Positions 1-14,055 are shown, counted from the stretch's first letter. The stretch is 64,000 nucleotides of DNA from Gammaproteobacteria bacterium (GCA_018815325.1 JAHIYE010000020.1:186001-250000); one strand, 5' to 3'. A program made the numbers and translations. Notes: a model not told the origin generated them from the letters alone.

Positions 1-935
1 TGCGTGGGCAGGGCGACGTGCCTGCCGTAGTTCTCGGCCAGAAATACCTCCGCACGCTCCAGAATGAAGTAACGAAAGGCCTCGGCTGCAGGCGAGAGCA
101 GCTTGGATTGCGTATGCACGACGTTCCAGGCACGCACCACGGGCGTACCCTCTACCTCGAGGATGGCGATGAGTTGGTTGTCCAGCTCCAGACCCAGCGT
201 GTGGAGGGAGAGAAAGCTCAGTCCCATGCCGGCCATGACGGCCTGCTTGATGATCTCGTTGCTGGCGAGCTCCATCGAAACGGTGGGCTCAAAATGGGCC
301 GCATTGAAGAAGTTCTCCAGCGCGGAGCGCGTGCCCGAGCCTTCCTCACGCATGATGAAAGCATGTGAGCGCAGCGACTCCACTGTGAGGTGGCCCAGCT
401 TCACCAGCGGATGATCGACCGCTGCCACAAACACATGCGGGTGGGCGGCAAACGGCTCGGCGCGTGTCGCGAGTTCCTGGGGCGGGCGGCCCATGATGGC
501 AATGTCCACCTCGTTGGCCTGCAGCATCTTGACGAGTTGCTCTCGGTTGCCGGCGACCAGCTTGACCTCGATGCCCACATGCTCGCGACGGAATTCGGCC
601 AGCAGACGCGGCAGGAAGTATTTGGCCGTGCTGACCATGCCAATGGTGAGGGTGCCGGTCTCCAGACGCTGCAGACGTGCAGCCGCGTCCTCCGCATCCT
701 TGAGCGTGGCGAGAATCTTGCGCGCATAGACCAGCATGTATTCGCCCACGGTGGTGAGTGATACCAGGCGGCCGTTGCGCTCAAACAGAGGCATGCCCAC
801 ATGACCTTCGAGCTCCTTGATCTGCATGGTGACCGCAGGCGGCGTGAGGTGCAGTGCTTGCGCCGCTTTGCTGAAGCTCAAGTGTTTAGCGACCTCGGTA
901 AATACCCGGATCTGACGAAAGGTTGCGTTCTTCAT
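1..935 (-). CDS. cbbR: LysR-type regulator CbbR of the Calvin-cycle operon (3' end cut off by the window)
   Basis: Reading the minus strand from ATG at 935 gives MKNATFRQIRVFTEVAKHL, then a LysR winged helix-turn-helix (about residues 18-40) and a substrate-binding domain that continues past base 1 (311 complete residues seen). It is divergent from cbbL with about 105 bp between the start codons, the classic arrangement for CbbR, which activates cbb operons in response to metabolites such as phosphoenolpyruvate or NADPH. The C-terminus lies outside the window. The family is certain; the CbbR name rests on the sequence and the divergent cbbL. Confidence 0.93.
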   Translation of the reverse strand, partial: MKNATFRQIRVFTEVAKHLSFSKAAQALHLTPPAVTMQIKELEGHVGMPLFERNGRLVSLTTVGEYMLVYARKILATLKDAEDAAARLQRLETGTLTIGMVSTAKYFLPRLLAEFRREHVGIEVKLVAGNREQLVKMLQANEVDIAIMGRPPQELATRAEPFAAHPHVFVAAVDHPLVKLGHLTVESLRSHAFIMREEGSGTRSALENFFNAAHFEPTVSMELASNEIIKQAVMAGMGLSFLSLHTLGLELDNQLIAILEVEGTPVVRAWNVVHTQSKLLSPAAEAFRYFILERAEVFLAENYGRHVALPT

Positions 936-942
936 TAAGTAA

Positions 943-955
943 TTCCTGAATAGAA
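943..955. promoter_or_regulatory. LysR-type T-N11-A motif between cbbR and cbbL
   Basis: TTC-N7-GAA forms an inverted repeat fitting the LysR T-N11-A rule. It sits 8 bases upstream of the cbbR start and about 18 bases upstream of the predicted cbbL -35 box, where a CbbR recognition site is expected. The assignment is by position and pattern only; a second imperfect dyad (AATT-GTG-AATT, 964-974) abuts the -35 box. Confidence 0.45.
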
Positions 956-971
956 ATTATATTAATTGTGA

Positions 972-2498
<1,527 letters not shown>

Positions 2499-2522
2499 TC
2501 CAGGTCAATTCAGGAGAAATAC

Positions 2523-2942
2523 ATGAAAATCACACAAGGTACTTTTTCGTTCCTGCCGGAACTGACTGACAAGCAGATCACGAGCCAGGTTGAATACTGT
2601 CTCTCCAAGGGCTGGGCTGTCAGTGTGGAATACACCGATGACCCGCATCCACGCAACACCTATTGGGAAATGTTCGGCATGCCCATGTTCGACCTCAAGG
2701 ACCCGGCGGGCATCCTGATGGAAATCAACAACTGTCGCAAGACCTTTCCCAACCACTATGTGCGGGTGATGGCCTTCGACTCGACGCACGGCACGGAGTC
2801 TGTGGTGATGTCGTTCATCGTGAACCGACCCAAGGATGAGCCAGGCTTCCGTCTGATTCGTACCGAAGAGCCGGGCCGTACGATCCGCTACAGCATCGAG
2901 AGCTACGCGACACAAGCCAAGCCTGAAGGTTCACGTTACTGA
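2523..2942 (+). CDS. cbbS: RuBisCO small subunit, red type
   Basis: Small subunit of form I RuBisCO, 139 residues. It opens with [16 protein letters not shown] and has the long C-terminal extension (ending AKPEGSRY) typical of red-type small subunits, which forms a beta-hairpin in the L8S8 central channel. It follows cbbL by 24 bases with a good ribosome site (CAGGAG) and precedes the matching activase cbbX. Confidence 0.98.
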   Translation: MKITQGTFSFLPELTDKQITSQVEYCLSKGWAVSVEYTDDPHPRNTYWEMFGMPMFDLKDPAGILMEINNCRKTFPNHYVRVMAFDSTHGTESVVMSFIVNRPKDEPGFRLIRTEEPGRTIRYSIESYATQAKPEGSRY

Positions 2943-2968
2943 GTTTCCTCACTGCAAAGGCCGCACCT

Positions 2969-3895
2969 ATGACCGATACCAGCACCTCACACGATGACGC
3001 AATGGCCGTGCCAGCCACACTGGGTGAGGCAATGCGCGGGAGTGGCATCGCCGAAGTGCTGGCCCAGCTCGACCGGGAACTGGTCGGGCTGGCGCCGGTC
3101 AAGTCGCGTATCCGTGACATTGCCGCGCTGCTGCTGGTGGACAAGCTGCGGGCACAGAAGGGTTTGTCTGGCGGTACACCCAGCCTGCACATGAGCTTCA
3201 CCGGCAATCCCGGCACAGGCAAGACCACGGTAGCCCTGCGCATGGCGGAGATTCTGCACAAGCTGGGCTATTCCCGCAAAGGCCATCTGGTGGCCGTCAC
3301 GCGGGATGATCTTGTGGGTCAGTACATCGGGCACACGGCGCCCAAGACCAAGGAAATCCTCAAGAAAGCCATGGGTGGCGTGCTGTTCATCGATGAGGCT
3401 TACTACCTGTACCGGCCCGAGAACGAACGCGACTATGGCCAGGAGGCGATCGAGATACTGCTGCAGGTGATGGAGAACAATCGCGATGACCTGGTGGTCA
3501 TCCTGGCGGGCTACAAGAACCGCATGGATACCTTCTTCCAGTCGAATCCGGGCATGTCCTCGCGTATCGCGCACCACATTGATTTTCCCGACTACAGCAC
3601 GACCGAGCTCTCCCAGATTGCACAGCTGATGCTGGGTCAGATGCAGTACAAATTTGACGAGGGAGCCAAGCGCGCCTTTGATGAATACCTGACACTGCGC
3701 ATCACGCAGCCGCATTTTGCGAATGCCCGCAGTGTGCGCAATGCGCTGGACAGGATACGCCTGCGCCATGCCTCGCGTCTGCTGGGCCAGAGCGAGGCCA
3801 GGGCCGATGAAGCCGCACTGACCACCATCACTGAAGCCGATATCCGTGCGAGCCGTGTGTTTGCGCCGATAGCTTCAGGCCAATCCAAGGAGTAA
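2969..3895 (+). CDS. cbbX: AAA+ red-type RuBisCO activase CbbX
   Basis: Hexameric AAA+ ATPase that removes inhibitory sugar phosphates from red-type RuBisCO by pulling on the CbbL C-terminus. Of 308 residues, Walker [10 protein letters not shown] is at 79-87 and Walker B VLFIDEA at about 138-144; [11 protein letters not shown] lies in the family region around the sensor and arginine finger. Situated 26 bases after cbbS and 3 bases before cbbY, so clearly co-transcribed. RuBP and ATP are the known allosteric and energy ligands of the family. Confidence 0.96.
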   Translation: MTDTSTSHDDAMAVPATLGEAMRGSGIAEVLAQLDRELVGLAPVKSRIRDIAALLLVDKLRAQKGLSGGTPSLHMSFTGNPGTGKTTVALRMAEILHKLGYSRKGHLVAVTRDDLVGQYIGHTAPKTKEILKKAMGGVLFIDEAYYLYRPENERDYGQEAIEILLQVMENNRDDLVVILAGYKNRMDTFFQSNPGMSSRIAHHIDFPDYSTTELSQIAQLMLGQMQYKFDEGAKRAFDEYLTLRITQPHFANARSVRNALDRIRLRHASRLLGQSEARADEAALTTITEADIRASRVFAPIASGQSKE

Positions 3896-3898
3896 ACC

Positions 3899-4624
3899 AT
3901 GTTGCAAGCACTGATTTTCGATGTCGATGGCACGCTGGCGGACACCGAGCAGGTGCACCGTGAGGCCTTCAACGCGGCCTTCAAGGAAATGGGCATGGAC
4001 TGGCACTGGGATGAGGACTTGTACACCGAGTTGCTGAACGTGTCCGGTGGCAAGGAGCGTATCCGTCACTACTGGGAGATGAAGCAGCCCGACATGCTGG
4101 ATGTGGGGGGCACGGCCATTCAGGACACGATTGACCATCTGCACAACCTCAAGACCGCAGCGTATGAAAATGCCGTGAACGATGGTGCCGTAGCCCTGCG
4201 GCCGGGCGTGCTGCGCCTGATGGATGCGGCCCTAGCACAGGGCCTGTTGCTGGCAATCGCCACCACCACCTCGCCCGTCAACATTGCGGCCTTGCTGCGC
4301 CATGCGATTGGTCCAGCCTGGCGCCACAATTTTGCGGCGATCGAGGATGCCTCCAGCGCCCCGCTCAAGAAGCCGAACCCGCAGGTCTACCAGCAGATGC
4401 TGGATGTACTCAAGCTGCCACCCCAGGCCTGCCTGGCGTTCGAGGATTCTGCCAATGGCTTGCAGGCTGCCGTGGCGGCCGGCCTGCCCACCATCATCAC
4501 GCCGACCCGCTATACCAAGCACCACGATTTCAAGGCGGCACTGCGGGTGTTGCCCGATCTGGGCAAGGTGGATGTGCCCCAGCTTCGTCAATGGCATGAA
4601 GCCTGGCTGAAAGCACAGACATAG
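3899..4624 (+). CDS. cbbY: HAD-family phosphatase CbbY (xylulose-1,5-bisphosphate phosphatase)
   Basis: HAD hydrolase of 241 residues with the nucleophile motif DVDGT at 8-12 and later motifs LKKPNPQ and FEDSANG. CbbY proteins next to cbbX dephosphorylate xylulose-1,5-bisphosphate, a misfire product that inhibits RuBisCO, to xylulose-5-phosphate. Only 3 bases separate it from cbbX. A second HAD enzyme of the operon (8800-9483) is the phosphoglycolate phosphatase. Confidence 0.93.
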   Translation: MLQALIFDVDGTLADTEQVHREAFNAAFKEMGMDWHWDEDLYTELLNVSGGKERIRHYWEMKQPDMLDVGGTAIQDTIDHLHNLKTAAYENAVNDGAVALRPGVLRLMDAALAQGLLLAIATTTSPVNIAALLRHAIGPAWRHNFAAIEDASSAPLKKPNPQVYQQMLDVLKLPPQACLAFEDSANGLQAAVAAGLPTIITPTRYTKHHDFKAALRVLPDLGKVDVPQLRQWHEAWLKAQT

Positions 4625-4688
4625 ACACAGACACCTGCTGCCAAAGCCCGGAGCTGACTCAAAAAACACAACATCGAGAGAGACCACC

Positions 4689-5771
4689 ATGCCACTGTCC
4701 AAACGCACCACCCTGACGCAATTCCTGATCGAGGAGCGCAGACGCTTCCCCGATGCGAGCGGCGACTTCAATGCCCTGATCCTGGATGTCGCCTTGGCCT
4801 GCAAGGCCATTGCCCGTACCGTGGCTTTTGGTGAGCTGGGGGGCGTGCTGGGCAACCACGCTGCAGATGCGGGAGGCTCGGTGAACGTGCAGGGCGAAAC
4901 ACAGAAGAAGCTTGACGTGCTGAGCAACGACGTGTTCATCCGTCTGACCGAGTGGGGTGGTCACCTGGCGGGCATGGCCTCTGAAGAGATGGATCTGCCC
5001 TACCAGATTCCCGGCAAATACCCGCGGGGCAAATACCTGCTGGTGTTCGATCCGCTCGATGGTTCGTCGAACATTGATGTCAACGTGTCGGTGGGCAGCA
5101 TTTTTTCCGTGTTGCGCGCACCCGAGTCGGGTCGCGACATGGCCGAGGCCGATTTTTTCCAGCCAGGGGCGCAGCAGGTGGCCGCTGGTTACGCCTTGTA
5201 CGGCCCGACCACCATGCTGATTCTCACGGTGGGCAATGGCGTCAACGGCTTTACGCTCGACCCCAACCTGGGCGAGTTCATGCTCACGCACCCGCAACTG
5301 AAGATTCCGCAAGATACCCAGGAATTTGCCATCAACGCTTCCAACAGCCGTTTCTGGGAGCCGCCTGTCAAACGCTATGTGGACGAATGCCTGGCTGGCA
5401 AGACCGGTGTGCGGGGCAAGGATTTCAACATGCGATGGATTGCCTCGATGGTGGCTGAAGCGCACCGCATCCTGATGCGCGGCGGTGTGTTTCTCTATCC
5501 GCGTGACAGCAAGGATGCCGCCAAGCCGGGTCGTCTGCGCTTGCTGTACGAGGCCAATCCGGTGGGCTTCATCATGGAGCAGGCCGGTGGTCGCGCCAGT
5601 ACCGGCAGTCAGCCTGTGCTGGGCGTGGTGCCCACATCGCTGCATCAACGCATCGGTCTGGTGTTCGGCTCCAAGAACGAAGTCGAGCGTATCGAGCGCT
5701 ACCACGCTGAGCCAGCGCGACAAGAGTCAGGCACCCCATTGTTTGCGGAGCGCAGCCTGTTTCGCAACTGA
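4689..5771 (+). CDS. cbbF: Fructose-1,6-bisphosphatase class I
   Basis: 360-residue class I FBPase that makes fructose-6-phosphate (and acts on sedoheptulose bisphosphate in many autotrophs). The metal and substrate motif [10 protein letters not shown] is intact, followed by the YALYGPTTM and RYVDECLAG regions typical of the family. The start at 4689 has a purine-rich site (GAGAGA) upstream. Part of the regeneration half of the Calvin cycle encoded by this operon. Confidence 0.96.
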   Translation: MPLSKRTTLTQFLIEERRRFPDASGDFNALILDVALACKAIARTVAFGELGGVLGNHAADAGGSVNVQGETQKKLDVLSNDVFIRLTEWGGHLAGMASEEMDLPYQIPGKYPRGKYLLVFDPLDGSSNIDVNVSVGSIFSVLRAPESGRDMAEADFFQPGAQQVAAGYALYGPTTMLILTVGNGVNGFTLDPNLGEFMLTHPQLKIPQDTQEFAINASNSRFWEPPVKRYVDECLAGKTGVRGKDFNMRWIASMVAEAHRILMRGGVFLYPRDSKDAAKPGRLRLLYEANPVGFIMEQAGGRASTGSQPVLGVVPTSLHQRIGLVFGSKNEVERIERYHAEPARQESGTPLFAERSLFRN

Positions 5772-5827
5772 GTGCACCGCACTTGCTGTGCACACGAACC
5801 GAATTTAAATCTCTGCAGGAACTCGCC

Positions 5828-6712
5828 ATGTCTGAACGTCATCCCATCATCGCCATCACTGGCTCCTCCGGCGCAGGAACCACTTCGGTGACCCGCACCT
5901 TTGAGAACATCTTCCGTCGTGAGAGTGTGCACGCCGCCGTTATCGAGGGCGACAGCTTTCACCGCTACGACCGCAAGGAAATGAAGCTGCGCATGGCCGA
6001 GGCCGAGAAGGCCGGTAACAACAACTTCAGCCACTTCGGCCCCGAGAACAACCTGTTTGCCGAACTGGCTGAGCTGTTCCGCTCGTATGGCGAGGTGGGC
6101 AATGGTCAACGCCGCAAATACCTGCACGACACCGAAGAGGCCGCACCTTACAAGCAGGAGCCTGGTACCTTCACCCCCTGGGAGCAGCTGCCAGCCGACA
6201 CGGACCTGCTGTTCTATGAGGGGTTGCATGGTGCGGTCATCACCCCGGAGGTGAATATTGCCCAGCACCCCGACCTGCTGATCGGTGTGGTGCCCGTCAT
6301 CAACCTGGAGTGGATCCAGAAACTCTGGCGTGACAAATCCAAGCGAGGTTACTCGACCGAGGCGGTGACAGACACCATCCTGCGCCGCATGCCGGACTAT
6401 GTGAACTACATCTGCCCGCAGTTTGCGCATACGCATGTGAACTTCCAGCGTGTGCCCACGGTGGACACGTCGAATCCCTTCATCGCGCGTGACATCCCGG
6501 CGCCCGATGAAAGCATGGTGGTGATCCGCTTTTCCAATCCCAAGGGCATCGACTTCCCTTACCTGCTCAACATGATCAATGACTCCTTCATGTCGCGTGC
6601 CAACACGGTTGTGGTGCCCGGCGGCAAGATGGAGCTGGCCATGCAGCTGATCTTCACGCCCTTTGTGTGGCGCATGATGGAGCGCCGCAAGCGTGCGCTG
6701 GGAGGGGCTTGA
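5828..6712 (+). CDS. cbbP: Phosphoribulokinase
   Basis: Class I bacterial phosphoribulokinase, 294 residues, converting ribulose-5-phosphate to ribulose-1,5-bisphosphate with ATP. P-loop GSSGAGTT is at 12-19, followed by [10 protein letters not shown] and FYEGLHG motifs. The ATG at 5828 is preferred to the upstream in-frame ATG at 5783 because of the GCAGGA site before it and because the P-loop is then at the family position. Two bases separate its stop from the transketolase start. Confidence 0.97.
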   Translation: MSERHPIIAITGSSGAGTTSVTRTFENIFRRESVHAAVIEGDSFHRYDRKEMKLRMAEAEKAGNNNFSHFGPENNLFAELAELFRSYGEVGNGQRRKYLHDTEEAAPYKQEPGTFTPWEQLPADTDLLFYEGLHGAVITPEVNIAQHPDLLIGVVPVINLEWIQKLWRDKSKRGYSTEAVTDTILRRMPDYVNYICPQFAHTHVNFQRVPTVDTSNPFIARDIPAPDESMVVIRFSNPKGIDFPYLLNMINDSFMSRANTVVVPGGKMELAMQLIFTPFVWRMMERRKRALGGA

Positions 6713-6713
6713 C

Positions 6714-8783
6714 ATGAGCACACCTACGCTGGAACTTGCCCGCCGGATGGCCAATGCCATCCGCATGCTGTCTGTCGATGCCGTCGAGAAGGCCAAATCC
6801 GGTCATCCGGGTGCCCCCATGGGCATGGCCGACATCGCCGAGGTGTTGTGGAACCGATACCTCAAGCACAACCCCGCCAATCCCCAGTGGCCGGACCGCG
6901 ATCGTTTTGTGCTGTCCAATGGTCACGGCTCGATGCTGATCTATGCCTTGCTGCACCTCACGGGTTATGACCTTCCCATGGAGGAGCTCAAGAAGTTCCG
7001 CCAGCTGCACAGCAAGACCGCAGGCCACCCCGAGGTGGGTGTGACGCCTGGTGTAGAAACCACCACCGGACCACTCGGTCAGGGGCTTGCGAATGCCGTG
7101 GGCATGGCATTGGCGGAGAAACAGCTGGCGGCAGAATTCAACCGCGAAGCGCATGCGATCGTTGATCACTTCACCTATGTGTTCCTCGGCGACGGTTGCA
7201 TGATGGAAGGCATAAGTCACGAGGTCTGCTCGCTGGCAGGCACGCTTCGTCTGTCCAAGCTCATCGCGCTGTATGACGACAACGGTATTTCGATCGACGG
7301 GCATGTTGAAGCCTGGTTCAGCGATGACACGCCGGCGCGCTTTGCTGCGTATGACTGGAATGTGATTCCGGCGGTTGATGGGCATGACCCCGTGGCCGTG
7401 GATGCGGCCATCCGTGCGGCACGCGAGCAGGGCTTGCGCGCGGACGGCAAGCCTACGCTGATTTGCTGCAAGACCGTGATTGGACAGGGCTCGCCCAACA
7501 AGGCCGGCACCCATGATGTGCATGGTGCCGCGCTCGGCGCCACCGAGGTGAGCGCCACACGTGAGGCCCTGGGCTGGACGGCGGCGCCATTTGAGGTGCC
7601 TGCCGACGTCACGGCGGCCTGGAATGCCGTATCCCGCGGTCAGGCCGCGCAGGCGCAATGGCGCAAGCGCTTTGAGGCCTACCGCAGCCTGTACCCTGGG
7701 CTGGCGACTGAATTCGAGCGTCGCATGAAGGGCGATCTGCATGCCGACTATGCTGCGCAACTGCCGGCTGTGCTGAAGTCCATTGCGTCCCGCGAGGAGG
7801 CTGTGGCGACCCGCAAGGCCAGCCAGAATGCGCTGGACGCGCTGGCACCCCAGCTGCCCGAGTTTTTCGGCGGGTCAGCCGATCTGACGGGTTCCAACCT
7901 GACTAATTTCAAGGGCTGTGTGAAGGCCGGGCGCGACCACTGGGGCAACCATCTGTCCTACGGTGTGCGCGAATTCGGCATGGCGGCCATCATGAATGGC
8001 ATGGCCCTGCATGGCGGCTATATCCCCTATGGCGGCACCTTCCTGACCTTCAGCGACTACAGCCGTAACGCCATCCGCATGGCCGCACTCATGAAGCAAC
8101 GTGTGATCCACGTGTTCACGCATGACAGCATTGGTCTGGGTGAAGACGGGCCGACCCACCAGTCGATCGAGCATGTGCCTTCCCTGCGCATCATTCCCGG
8201 GCTTGATGTGTGGCGGCCGGCCGATGGCCTGGAAACCGCTGTCGCCTGGGCGTGTGCCGTGGAGCGCCGTGATGGTCCGAGCGCACTGGCCTTGTCGCGC
8301 CAGAACCTGCCGCGCCTGAGTGAATTCGGCCAGGTGGCACAGATCCGCAAGGGCGGCTACATCCTGGCCGAGCGCGCCAATCCGCTGGCTGTCATCATTG
8401 CCACGGGGTCCGAAACCTCGCTGGCGATGGAGGCGCATGCCCAGCTGGCCGAGCTAGGTATTGCCACGCGTGTGGTCTCCATGCCTTGCAGCAATCTGTT
8501 TGACCGCCAGAGCCAGGCGTACCAGGATGCTGTCTTGCCCCTGTCCCTGCCGGCCGTGGCCGTGGAGGCTGCACACCCCGATTTCTGGCGCAAGTATGTG
8601 GGGCGCACCGGTCGTGTCATCGGCATCGCCAGTTTTGGTGAGTCCGCACCTGCGAAGGACCTGTACCAGCACTTTGGCATCACAAGCTCGAAAGTGGTTG
8701 AAGCCGTTTGTGCATTGGTGCAGCGCACGGGCGATGGCGTTGGCAACGGACTGGCTGAGCAGGCCACCCTGTCCCCCAACTGA
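6714..8783 (+). CDS. cbbT: Transketolase
   Basis: Thiamine-diphosphate enzyme of 689 residues that moves two-carbon units in the regeneration phase of the Calvin cycle. Visible: [11 protein letters not shown] near the N-terminus, the ThDP/Mg motif beginning GDGCMMEG, and the pyrimidine and C-terminal domains. The start at 6714 follows GGGAGGGG and almost touches the cbbP stop, showing tight translational linkage. The upstream ATG at 6693 lies inside cbbP and is less likely. Confidence 0.97.
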   Translation: MSTPTLELARRMANAIRMLSVDAVEKAKSGHPGAPMGMADIAEVLWNRYLKHNPANPQWPDRDRFVLSNGHGSMLIYALLHLTGYDLPMEELKKFRQLHSKTAGHPEVGVTPGVETTTGPLGQGLANAVGMALAEKQLAAEFNREAHAIVDHFTYVFLGDGCMMEGISHEVCSLAGTLRLSKLIALYDDNGISIDGHVEAWFSDDTPARFAAYDWNVIPAVDGHDPVAVDAAIRAAREQGLRADGKPTLICCKTVIGQGSPNKAGTHDVHGAALGATEVSATREALGWTAAPFEVPADVTAAWNAVSRGQAAQAQWRKRFEAYRSLYPGLATEFERRMKGDLHADYAAQLPAVLKSIASREEAVATRKASQNALDALAPQLPEFFGGSADLTGSNLTNFKGCVKAGRDHWGNHLSYGVREFGMAAIMNGMALHGGYIPYGGTFLTFSDYSRNAIRMAALMKQRVIHVFTHDSIGLGEDGPTHQSIEHVPSLRIIPGLDVWRPADGLETAVAWACAVERRDGPSALALSRQNLPRLSEFGQVAQIRKGGYILAERANPLAVIIATGSETSLAMEAHAQLAELGIATRVVSMPCSNLFDRQSQAYQDAVLPLSLPAVAVEAAHPDFWRKYVGRTGRVIGIASFGESAPAKDLYQHFGITSSKVVEAVCALVQRTGDGVGNGLAEQATLSPN

Positions 8784-8799
8784 CACTATAGGAACTGCT

Positions 8800-10520
<1,721 letters not shown>

Positions 10521-10530
10521 GGAGCGCACC

Positions 10531-11748
10531 ATGAACTTCATCCGATTTGAAGACCTGTGTGCACAGGACAAGGTCAAAGGCAAACGCGTTTTCATCCGGG
10601 CCGATCTCAATGTGCCGCAGGACGATGCAGGCCACATTACCGAAGACACCCGCATCCGTGCCTCACTTCCCTGCATCCGCATGGCGCTGGACGCCGGGGC
10701 GGCCGTGATGGTGACTTCGCACCTGGGGCGACCAACCGAGGGCGAATTCAAACCAGCCGACTCCCTGGCCCCTGTGGCCGCGCGCATGGCCGAGTTGCTG
10801 GGCAGGAAGGTTCCTCTCATCGCGAACTGGGTGGATACAGCTGGCAACGCAAGCCTTGCGGTTGTCAAGGTCGAACCTGGACAGCTCGTGATGCTGGAGA
10901 ACTGCCGCCTCAACCGGGGCGAGAAAAAGAACGCGGAAGATCTCGCCCGCAAAATGGCTGCGCTGTGCGACATCTTTGTGCATGACGCCTTTGGCACCGC
11001 GCATCGTGCCGAAGCCAGTACCTACGGCATTGCCCAGTTTGCCCCGGTGGCGAGCGCCGGGCCGCTACTGGCCGCCGAGATGGATGCCATTGGCAAGGCC
11101 CTGCAAAACCCCAGGCGCCCGTTGGTGGCCATCGTGGCCGGCTCCAAGGTCTCCACCAAGCTCACCATCCTCAAGAGCCTGGCGAGCAATGTAGACCAGC
11201 TCATCGTGGGGGGCGGCATCGCCAACACCTTCATGCTCGCAGCAGGACTGAAGATCGGCAAGAGTCTGGCCGAGCCTGATCTGCTGGCCGAGGCCAAAGC
11301 GGTGATCGAGGCCATGAAGGCACGCGGTGCCGAGGTTCCGATACCGACCGATGTGGTGACTGCCAAGGCTTTCAAGGCCGATGCACCGGCGCAGGTCAAG
11401 CAGGCGACGGAAGTCGAGGATGACGACCTGATTCTCGACATCGGCCCCGAGACGGCGAAGCGCCTGGCTGCGCAGCTGAAGGCGGCAGGCACCATCGTCT
11501 GGAATGGCCCGGTGGGGGTATTCGAGTTCCCGGCATTTGAGAACGGCACCCGGGAAATCGCCCAGGCCATTGCCCAGTCGAGTGCCTTCTCCATTGCTGG
11601 CGGTGGCGATACGCTGGCGGCAATTGCCAAGTACGGCATTGAGCAGCAGGTGGGCTATATCTCCACGGGCGGCGGTGCCTTTCTGGAAGTGCTGGAGGGC
11701 AAAACCCTGCCGGCCTTCGAGATTCTGGCCAGGCGGGCCCAACATTAA
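10531..11748 (+). CDS. pgk: Phosphoglycerate kinase
   Basis: 405-residue phosphoglycerate kinase, producing 1,3-bisphosphoglycerate from the RuBisCO product with ATP. Motifs include [19 protein letters not shown], the hinge [10 protein letters not shown] and the nucleotide-binding region WNGPVGVFE ... GGGDTLAAI. The start at 10531, 10 bases after the gap stop, has GGAG upstream. It is cbbK of the operon. A dispersed repeat begins just after its stop codon. Confidence 0.97.
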   Translation: MNFIRFEDLCAQDKVKGKRVFIRADLNVPQDDAGHITEDTRIRASLPCIRMALDAGAAVMVTSHLGRPTEGEFKPADSLAPVAARMAELLGRKVPLIANWVDTAGNASLAVVKVEPGQLVMLENCRLNRGEKKNAEDLARKMAALCDIFVHDAFGTAHRAEASTYGIAQFAPVASAGPLLAAEMDAIGKALQNPRRPLVAIVAGSKVSTKLTILKSLASNVDQLIVGGGIANTFMLAAGLKIGKSLAEPDLLAEAKAVIEAMKARGAEVPIPTDVVTAKAFKADAPAQVKQATEVEDDDLILDIGPETAKRLAAQLKAAGTIVWNGPVGVFEFPAFENGTREIAQAIAQSSAFSIAGGGDTLAAIAKYGIEQQVGYISTGGGAFLEVLEGKTLPAFEILARRAQH

Positions 11749-11750
11749 TC

Positions 11751-11812
11751 GCTATAAAAATAATAGCTTTCAGCGCTTTCCTGGAAAGGGCTGGAAGCCA
11801 ATTTGTCAATAA
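11751..11812 (+). repeat. Dispersed ~60-bp intergenic repeat, copy A
   Basis: Begins with a short hairpin (GCTAT-N6-ATAGC type), continues through an AGCGCTT block and ends GGGCTGGAAGCCAATTT. Copies at 27984-28033 (minus), 35643-35704 and 58182-58237 (minus) share this order. This copy separates pgk from fba. Confidence 0.75.
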
Positions 11813-11843
11813 TTTTGAATATCCAAAAAACAGGAGAGCAGTA

Positions 11844-12881
11844 ATGGCATTCGTATCCCTCAGGCAGGTTCTGGACCACGCAGCCGAGCATGGCTATGGC
11901 GTTCCCGCCTTCAACGTGAACAACCTGGAACAGATTCACGCCATCATGCAGGCGGCGCAGGAAACCGACAGTCCGGTGATTCTGCAAGCTTCGGCTGGCG
12001 CCCGTAAATATGCAGGGGAAGCCTACCTGCGGCACATGATGCTGGCGGCAGTGGAAACCCATCCGGACATTCCCGTGGTGGTGCATCAGGACCATGGAGC
12101 CTCGCCAGCCGTCTGCCAGCAGTCGATACGCTCAGGATTTACCAGCGTGATGATGGATGGTTCGCTGATGGAGGACGCCAAGACGCCTGCCAGCTATGAG
12201 TACAACGTGGCCGTCACGCGCAAGGTTTGCGAGATGGCGCACCCGATCGGGGTATCCGTCGAAGGGGAGCTCGGCTGCCTGGGGTCCCTGGAGACTGGCG
12301 AGGCCGGCGAGGAGGATGGCGTGGGGGCTGAAGGCAAGCTCACGCACGACATGATGCTGACCGACCCGGTACAGGCCAAGGACTTTGTGGCCAAGACCGG
12401 TGTGGATGCGCTGGCCATCGCCATTGGCACCAGCCATGGCGCCTACAAGTTCACCCGCAAGCCCACTGGCGACATCCTGGCGATGGACCGCATCGTGGCC
12501 ATTCATGCGCAGATTCCCAACACCCATCTCGTGATGCATGGCTCATCCAGCGTGCCGCAGGAGTGGCTGGCCATCATTCGCCAATTTGGGGGTGAGATCA
12601 AGGAAACCTATGGCGTGCCGGTGGAGGAAATCCAGCGCGGTATCAAGAGCGGTGTGCGCAAGATCAACATCGATACCGATATCCGCCTGGCCATGACAGG
12701 CGCGATGCGGCAGGTGTTTGCCGAGCAGCGCAGTGAATTCGATCCGCGCAAGGCCTTGGCCGCTGCAACCAAGGCAGCGCGCGGCATCGTCAAGGCGAGG
12801 TTCGAGGCGTTTGGCTGTGCCGGGCAGGCCAGCAAGATCAAACCACTGTCTCTGGAGATCATGGCGAAGCGCTACGGCTGA
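11844..12881 (+). CDS. cbbA: Fructose-bisphosphate aldolase class II
   Basis: 345-residue zinc-dependent class II aldolase condensing dihydroxyacetone phosphate with glyceraldehyde-3-phosphate (or erythrose-4-phosphate). It has FNVNNLEQ near the N-terminus, VVHQDHGAS (zinc and catalytic region), the glycine-rich [10 protein letters not shown] and the INIDTDIR phosphate-binding segment. CAGGAG precedes the ATG. Last gene of the cbb operon; I see no clear intrinsic terminator in the 120 bases after it. Confidence 0.96.
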   Translation: MAFVSLRQVLDHAAEHGYGVPAFNVNNLEQIHAIMQAAQETDSPVILQASAGARKYAGEAYLRHMMLAAVETHPDIPVVVHQDHGASPAVCQQSIRSGFTSVMMDGSLMEDAKTPASYEYNVAVTRKVCEMAHPIGVSVEGELGCLGSLETGEAGEEDGVGAEGKLTHDMMLTDPVQAKDFVAKTGVDALAIAIGTSHGAYKFTRKPTGDILAMDRIVAIHAQIPNTHLVMHGSSSVPQEWLAIIRQFGGEIKETYGVPVEEIQRGIKSGVRKINIDTDIRLAMTGAMRQVFAEQRSEFDPRKALAAATKAARGIVKARFEAFGCAGQASKIKPLSLEIMAKRYG

Positions 12882-13001
12882 GCGTAGCCCGTGTGAGTGG
12901 CAGGGGTCTGTCTGCGTACATGGGCCTGCTCTTTGTAAGTGATTCGAAATATATATTGGCCTTGGGTTATATTCCACCCACTTTTTTAACTGGAGTCGAA
13001 A

Positions 13002-13310
13002 TTGAAACTGGTTTCCATCCTCATGACATCTGCCCTGCTGGTGTCTGCCCCCGCATTCGCGAACAAAGAGCTGGCCCAAAAGAACGCCTGCCTGGCCTGC
13101 CATGCCGTTGACAAGAAACTCGTGGGTCCGTCTTACCAGGACATCGCGAAGAAATACGCCGGCCAGAAAGATGCAGAGGCCATGCTGGTGGCCAGCATCA
13201 AGAAGGGTGGCTCGGGCAAGTGGGGCCCGATCCCGATGCCGGCTCAGGCCGCCTTGAGCGATGCGGATGCGCATACGCTGGCTGCCTGGGTGCTGGCTGG
13301 CGCCAAGTAA
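13002..13310 (+). CDS. Small periplasmic monoheme cytochrome c (c551/c5-like)
   Basis: 102 residues starting at TTG (13002) after a TGGAG site. Signal peptide to about residue 20 (APAFA), heme motif CLACH at 30-34 and a likely axial methionine in PIPMPAQ. The mature protein closely matches the C-terminal heme domain of SoxD in this window (for example DKKLVGPSYQDIAKKYAG against DKKIVGPSFMDIAKKHAG). It lies between the cbb and sox genes and is a plausible electron acceptor for sulfur oxidation. A strong terminator follows. Confidence 0.92.
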   Translation: MKLVSILMTSALLVSAPAFANKELAQKNACLACHAVDKKLVGPSYQDIAKKYAGQKDAEAMLVASIKKGGSGKWGPIPMPAQAALSDADAHTLAAWVLAGAK

Positions 13311-13383
13311 ATTCCGGGGCAAGGGACTCCGGCTGAATCAGACGCGTTTGTTCTGATCGCGGAAGCTCCGCCTCCAACTCATC

Positions 13384-13410
13384 AAGGGCCCACCACAGGT
13401 GGGCCTTTTT
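13384..13410 (+). terminator. Intrinsic terminator after the small cytochrome gene
   Basis: Perfect 8-bp stem GGCCCACC/GGTGGGCC with loop ACA (13387-13405), followed by TTTTT. Confidence 0.85.
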
Positions 13411-13473
13411 CATGCCTGTATCGAAGGTCTGCTTGCGACGCATTCGTCAGGCCCGGATGGCATTCCCAGGTGA

Positions 13474-13791
13474 TCAGCCGAATTTCTCAAGAATACGTGC
13501 GGTGCGCTCGACCTCGCCAATGGCTTGGGCACTGGATTCCGAGTCATAGACAGCCTCCATGACCGAGCAGGTCATCATCCTGTAGAAAGTCTTGTCCATC
13601 GCCTTGCGAGCTGCAGACATTTGCAGCGCCACTTCCTCGCAAGATCTTCCGCTATGGATCATCTCCACCAAGCCTCGTACCTGGCCCTCGATGCGGCGCA
13701 AGCGGTTGACGACATCTTTCTGGTGTTCCTCACGATACGTCGAAGTAGGTGCCGGAGGGGCTGATTTGCTCGTGGTTTTCTTGGTTGCCAT
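13474..13791 (-). CDS. CsoR/FrmR-family (DUF156) metal- or thiol-sensing repressor
   Basis: 105 residues, all-helical family of copper, nickel, formaldehyde or persulfide sensors that bind DNA as tetramers. After a Lys/Pro-rich tail of about 20 residues comes RLRRIEGQVRGLVEMI, typical of the family. Cysteines are at 51 and 75 only. No histidine occurs at the second sensor position where CsoR and FrmR types carry one, so a cysteine-only sensor is possible. It is transcribed away from the DUF302 and FadL genes, with two operator-like repeats between. The ligand is unknown. Confidence 0.85.
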   Translation of the reverse strand: MATKKTTSKSAPPAPTSTYREEHQKDVVNRLRRIEGQVRGLVEMIHSGRSCEEVALQMSAARKAMDKTFYRMMTCSVMEAVYDSESSAQAIGEVERTARILEKFG

Positions 13792-13873
13792 GCGAATTGG
13801 ATGTTGTGGTGTTTGAGGGCCGCCGGGGTGGCAGATGGCTGTTTCTGCGGGGAAGCGGAGCGAGTTATGTATT

Positions 13874-13928
13874 TATACCGCAGTGCGGGGGGTAGGGTAA
13901 TTTCTTATACCTAGGGGGGTAGGGTATA
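13874..13928. promoter_or_regulatory. Twin CsoR-type operator-like repeats
   Basis: GGGGGGTAGGGTA occurs twice (13887-13899 and 13914-13926), 27 bases apart, each preceded by TATACC (13874-13879 and 13906-13911). The second unit ends GGTATA, giving TATACC-N11-GGTATA. TACC/GGTA arms around a G/C run resemble published CsoR-family operators. They lie between the repressor gene and the DUF302 gene. Confidence 0.6.
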
Positions 13929-14055
13929 GGGTTCATCCTAATGGCAACACAAGGTTTGTTCGGCACGATGCATTCCATGGCAGTTGGTTCCGGTATCAGG
14001 GGCCAATATTTTTTTGAAGCCCATCCCGGCATTTGATTGGTAAAGGAATTCATTC

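Noticed and set aside
4659-5723. Long open frame antisense to fructose bisphosphatase
   Set aside because: Mirror of a strong gene; His/Arg/Gln-rich translation with no domain.
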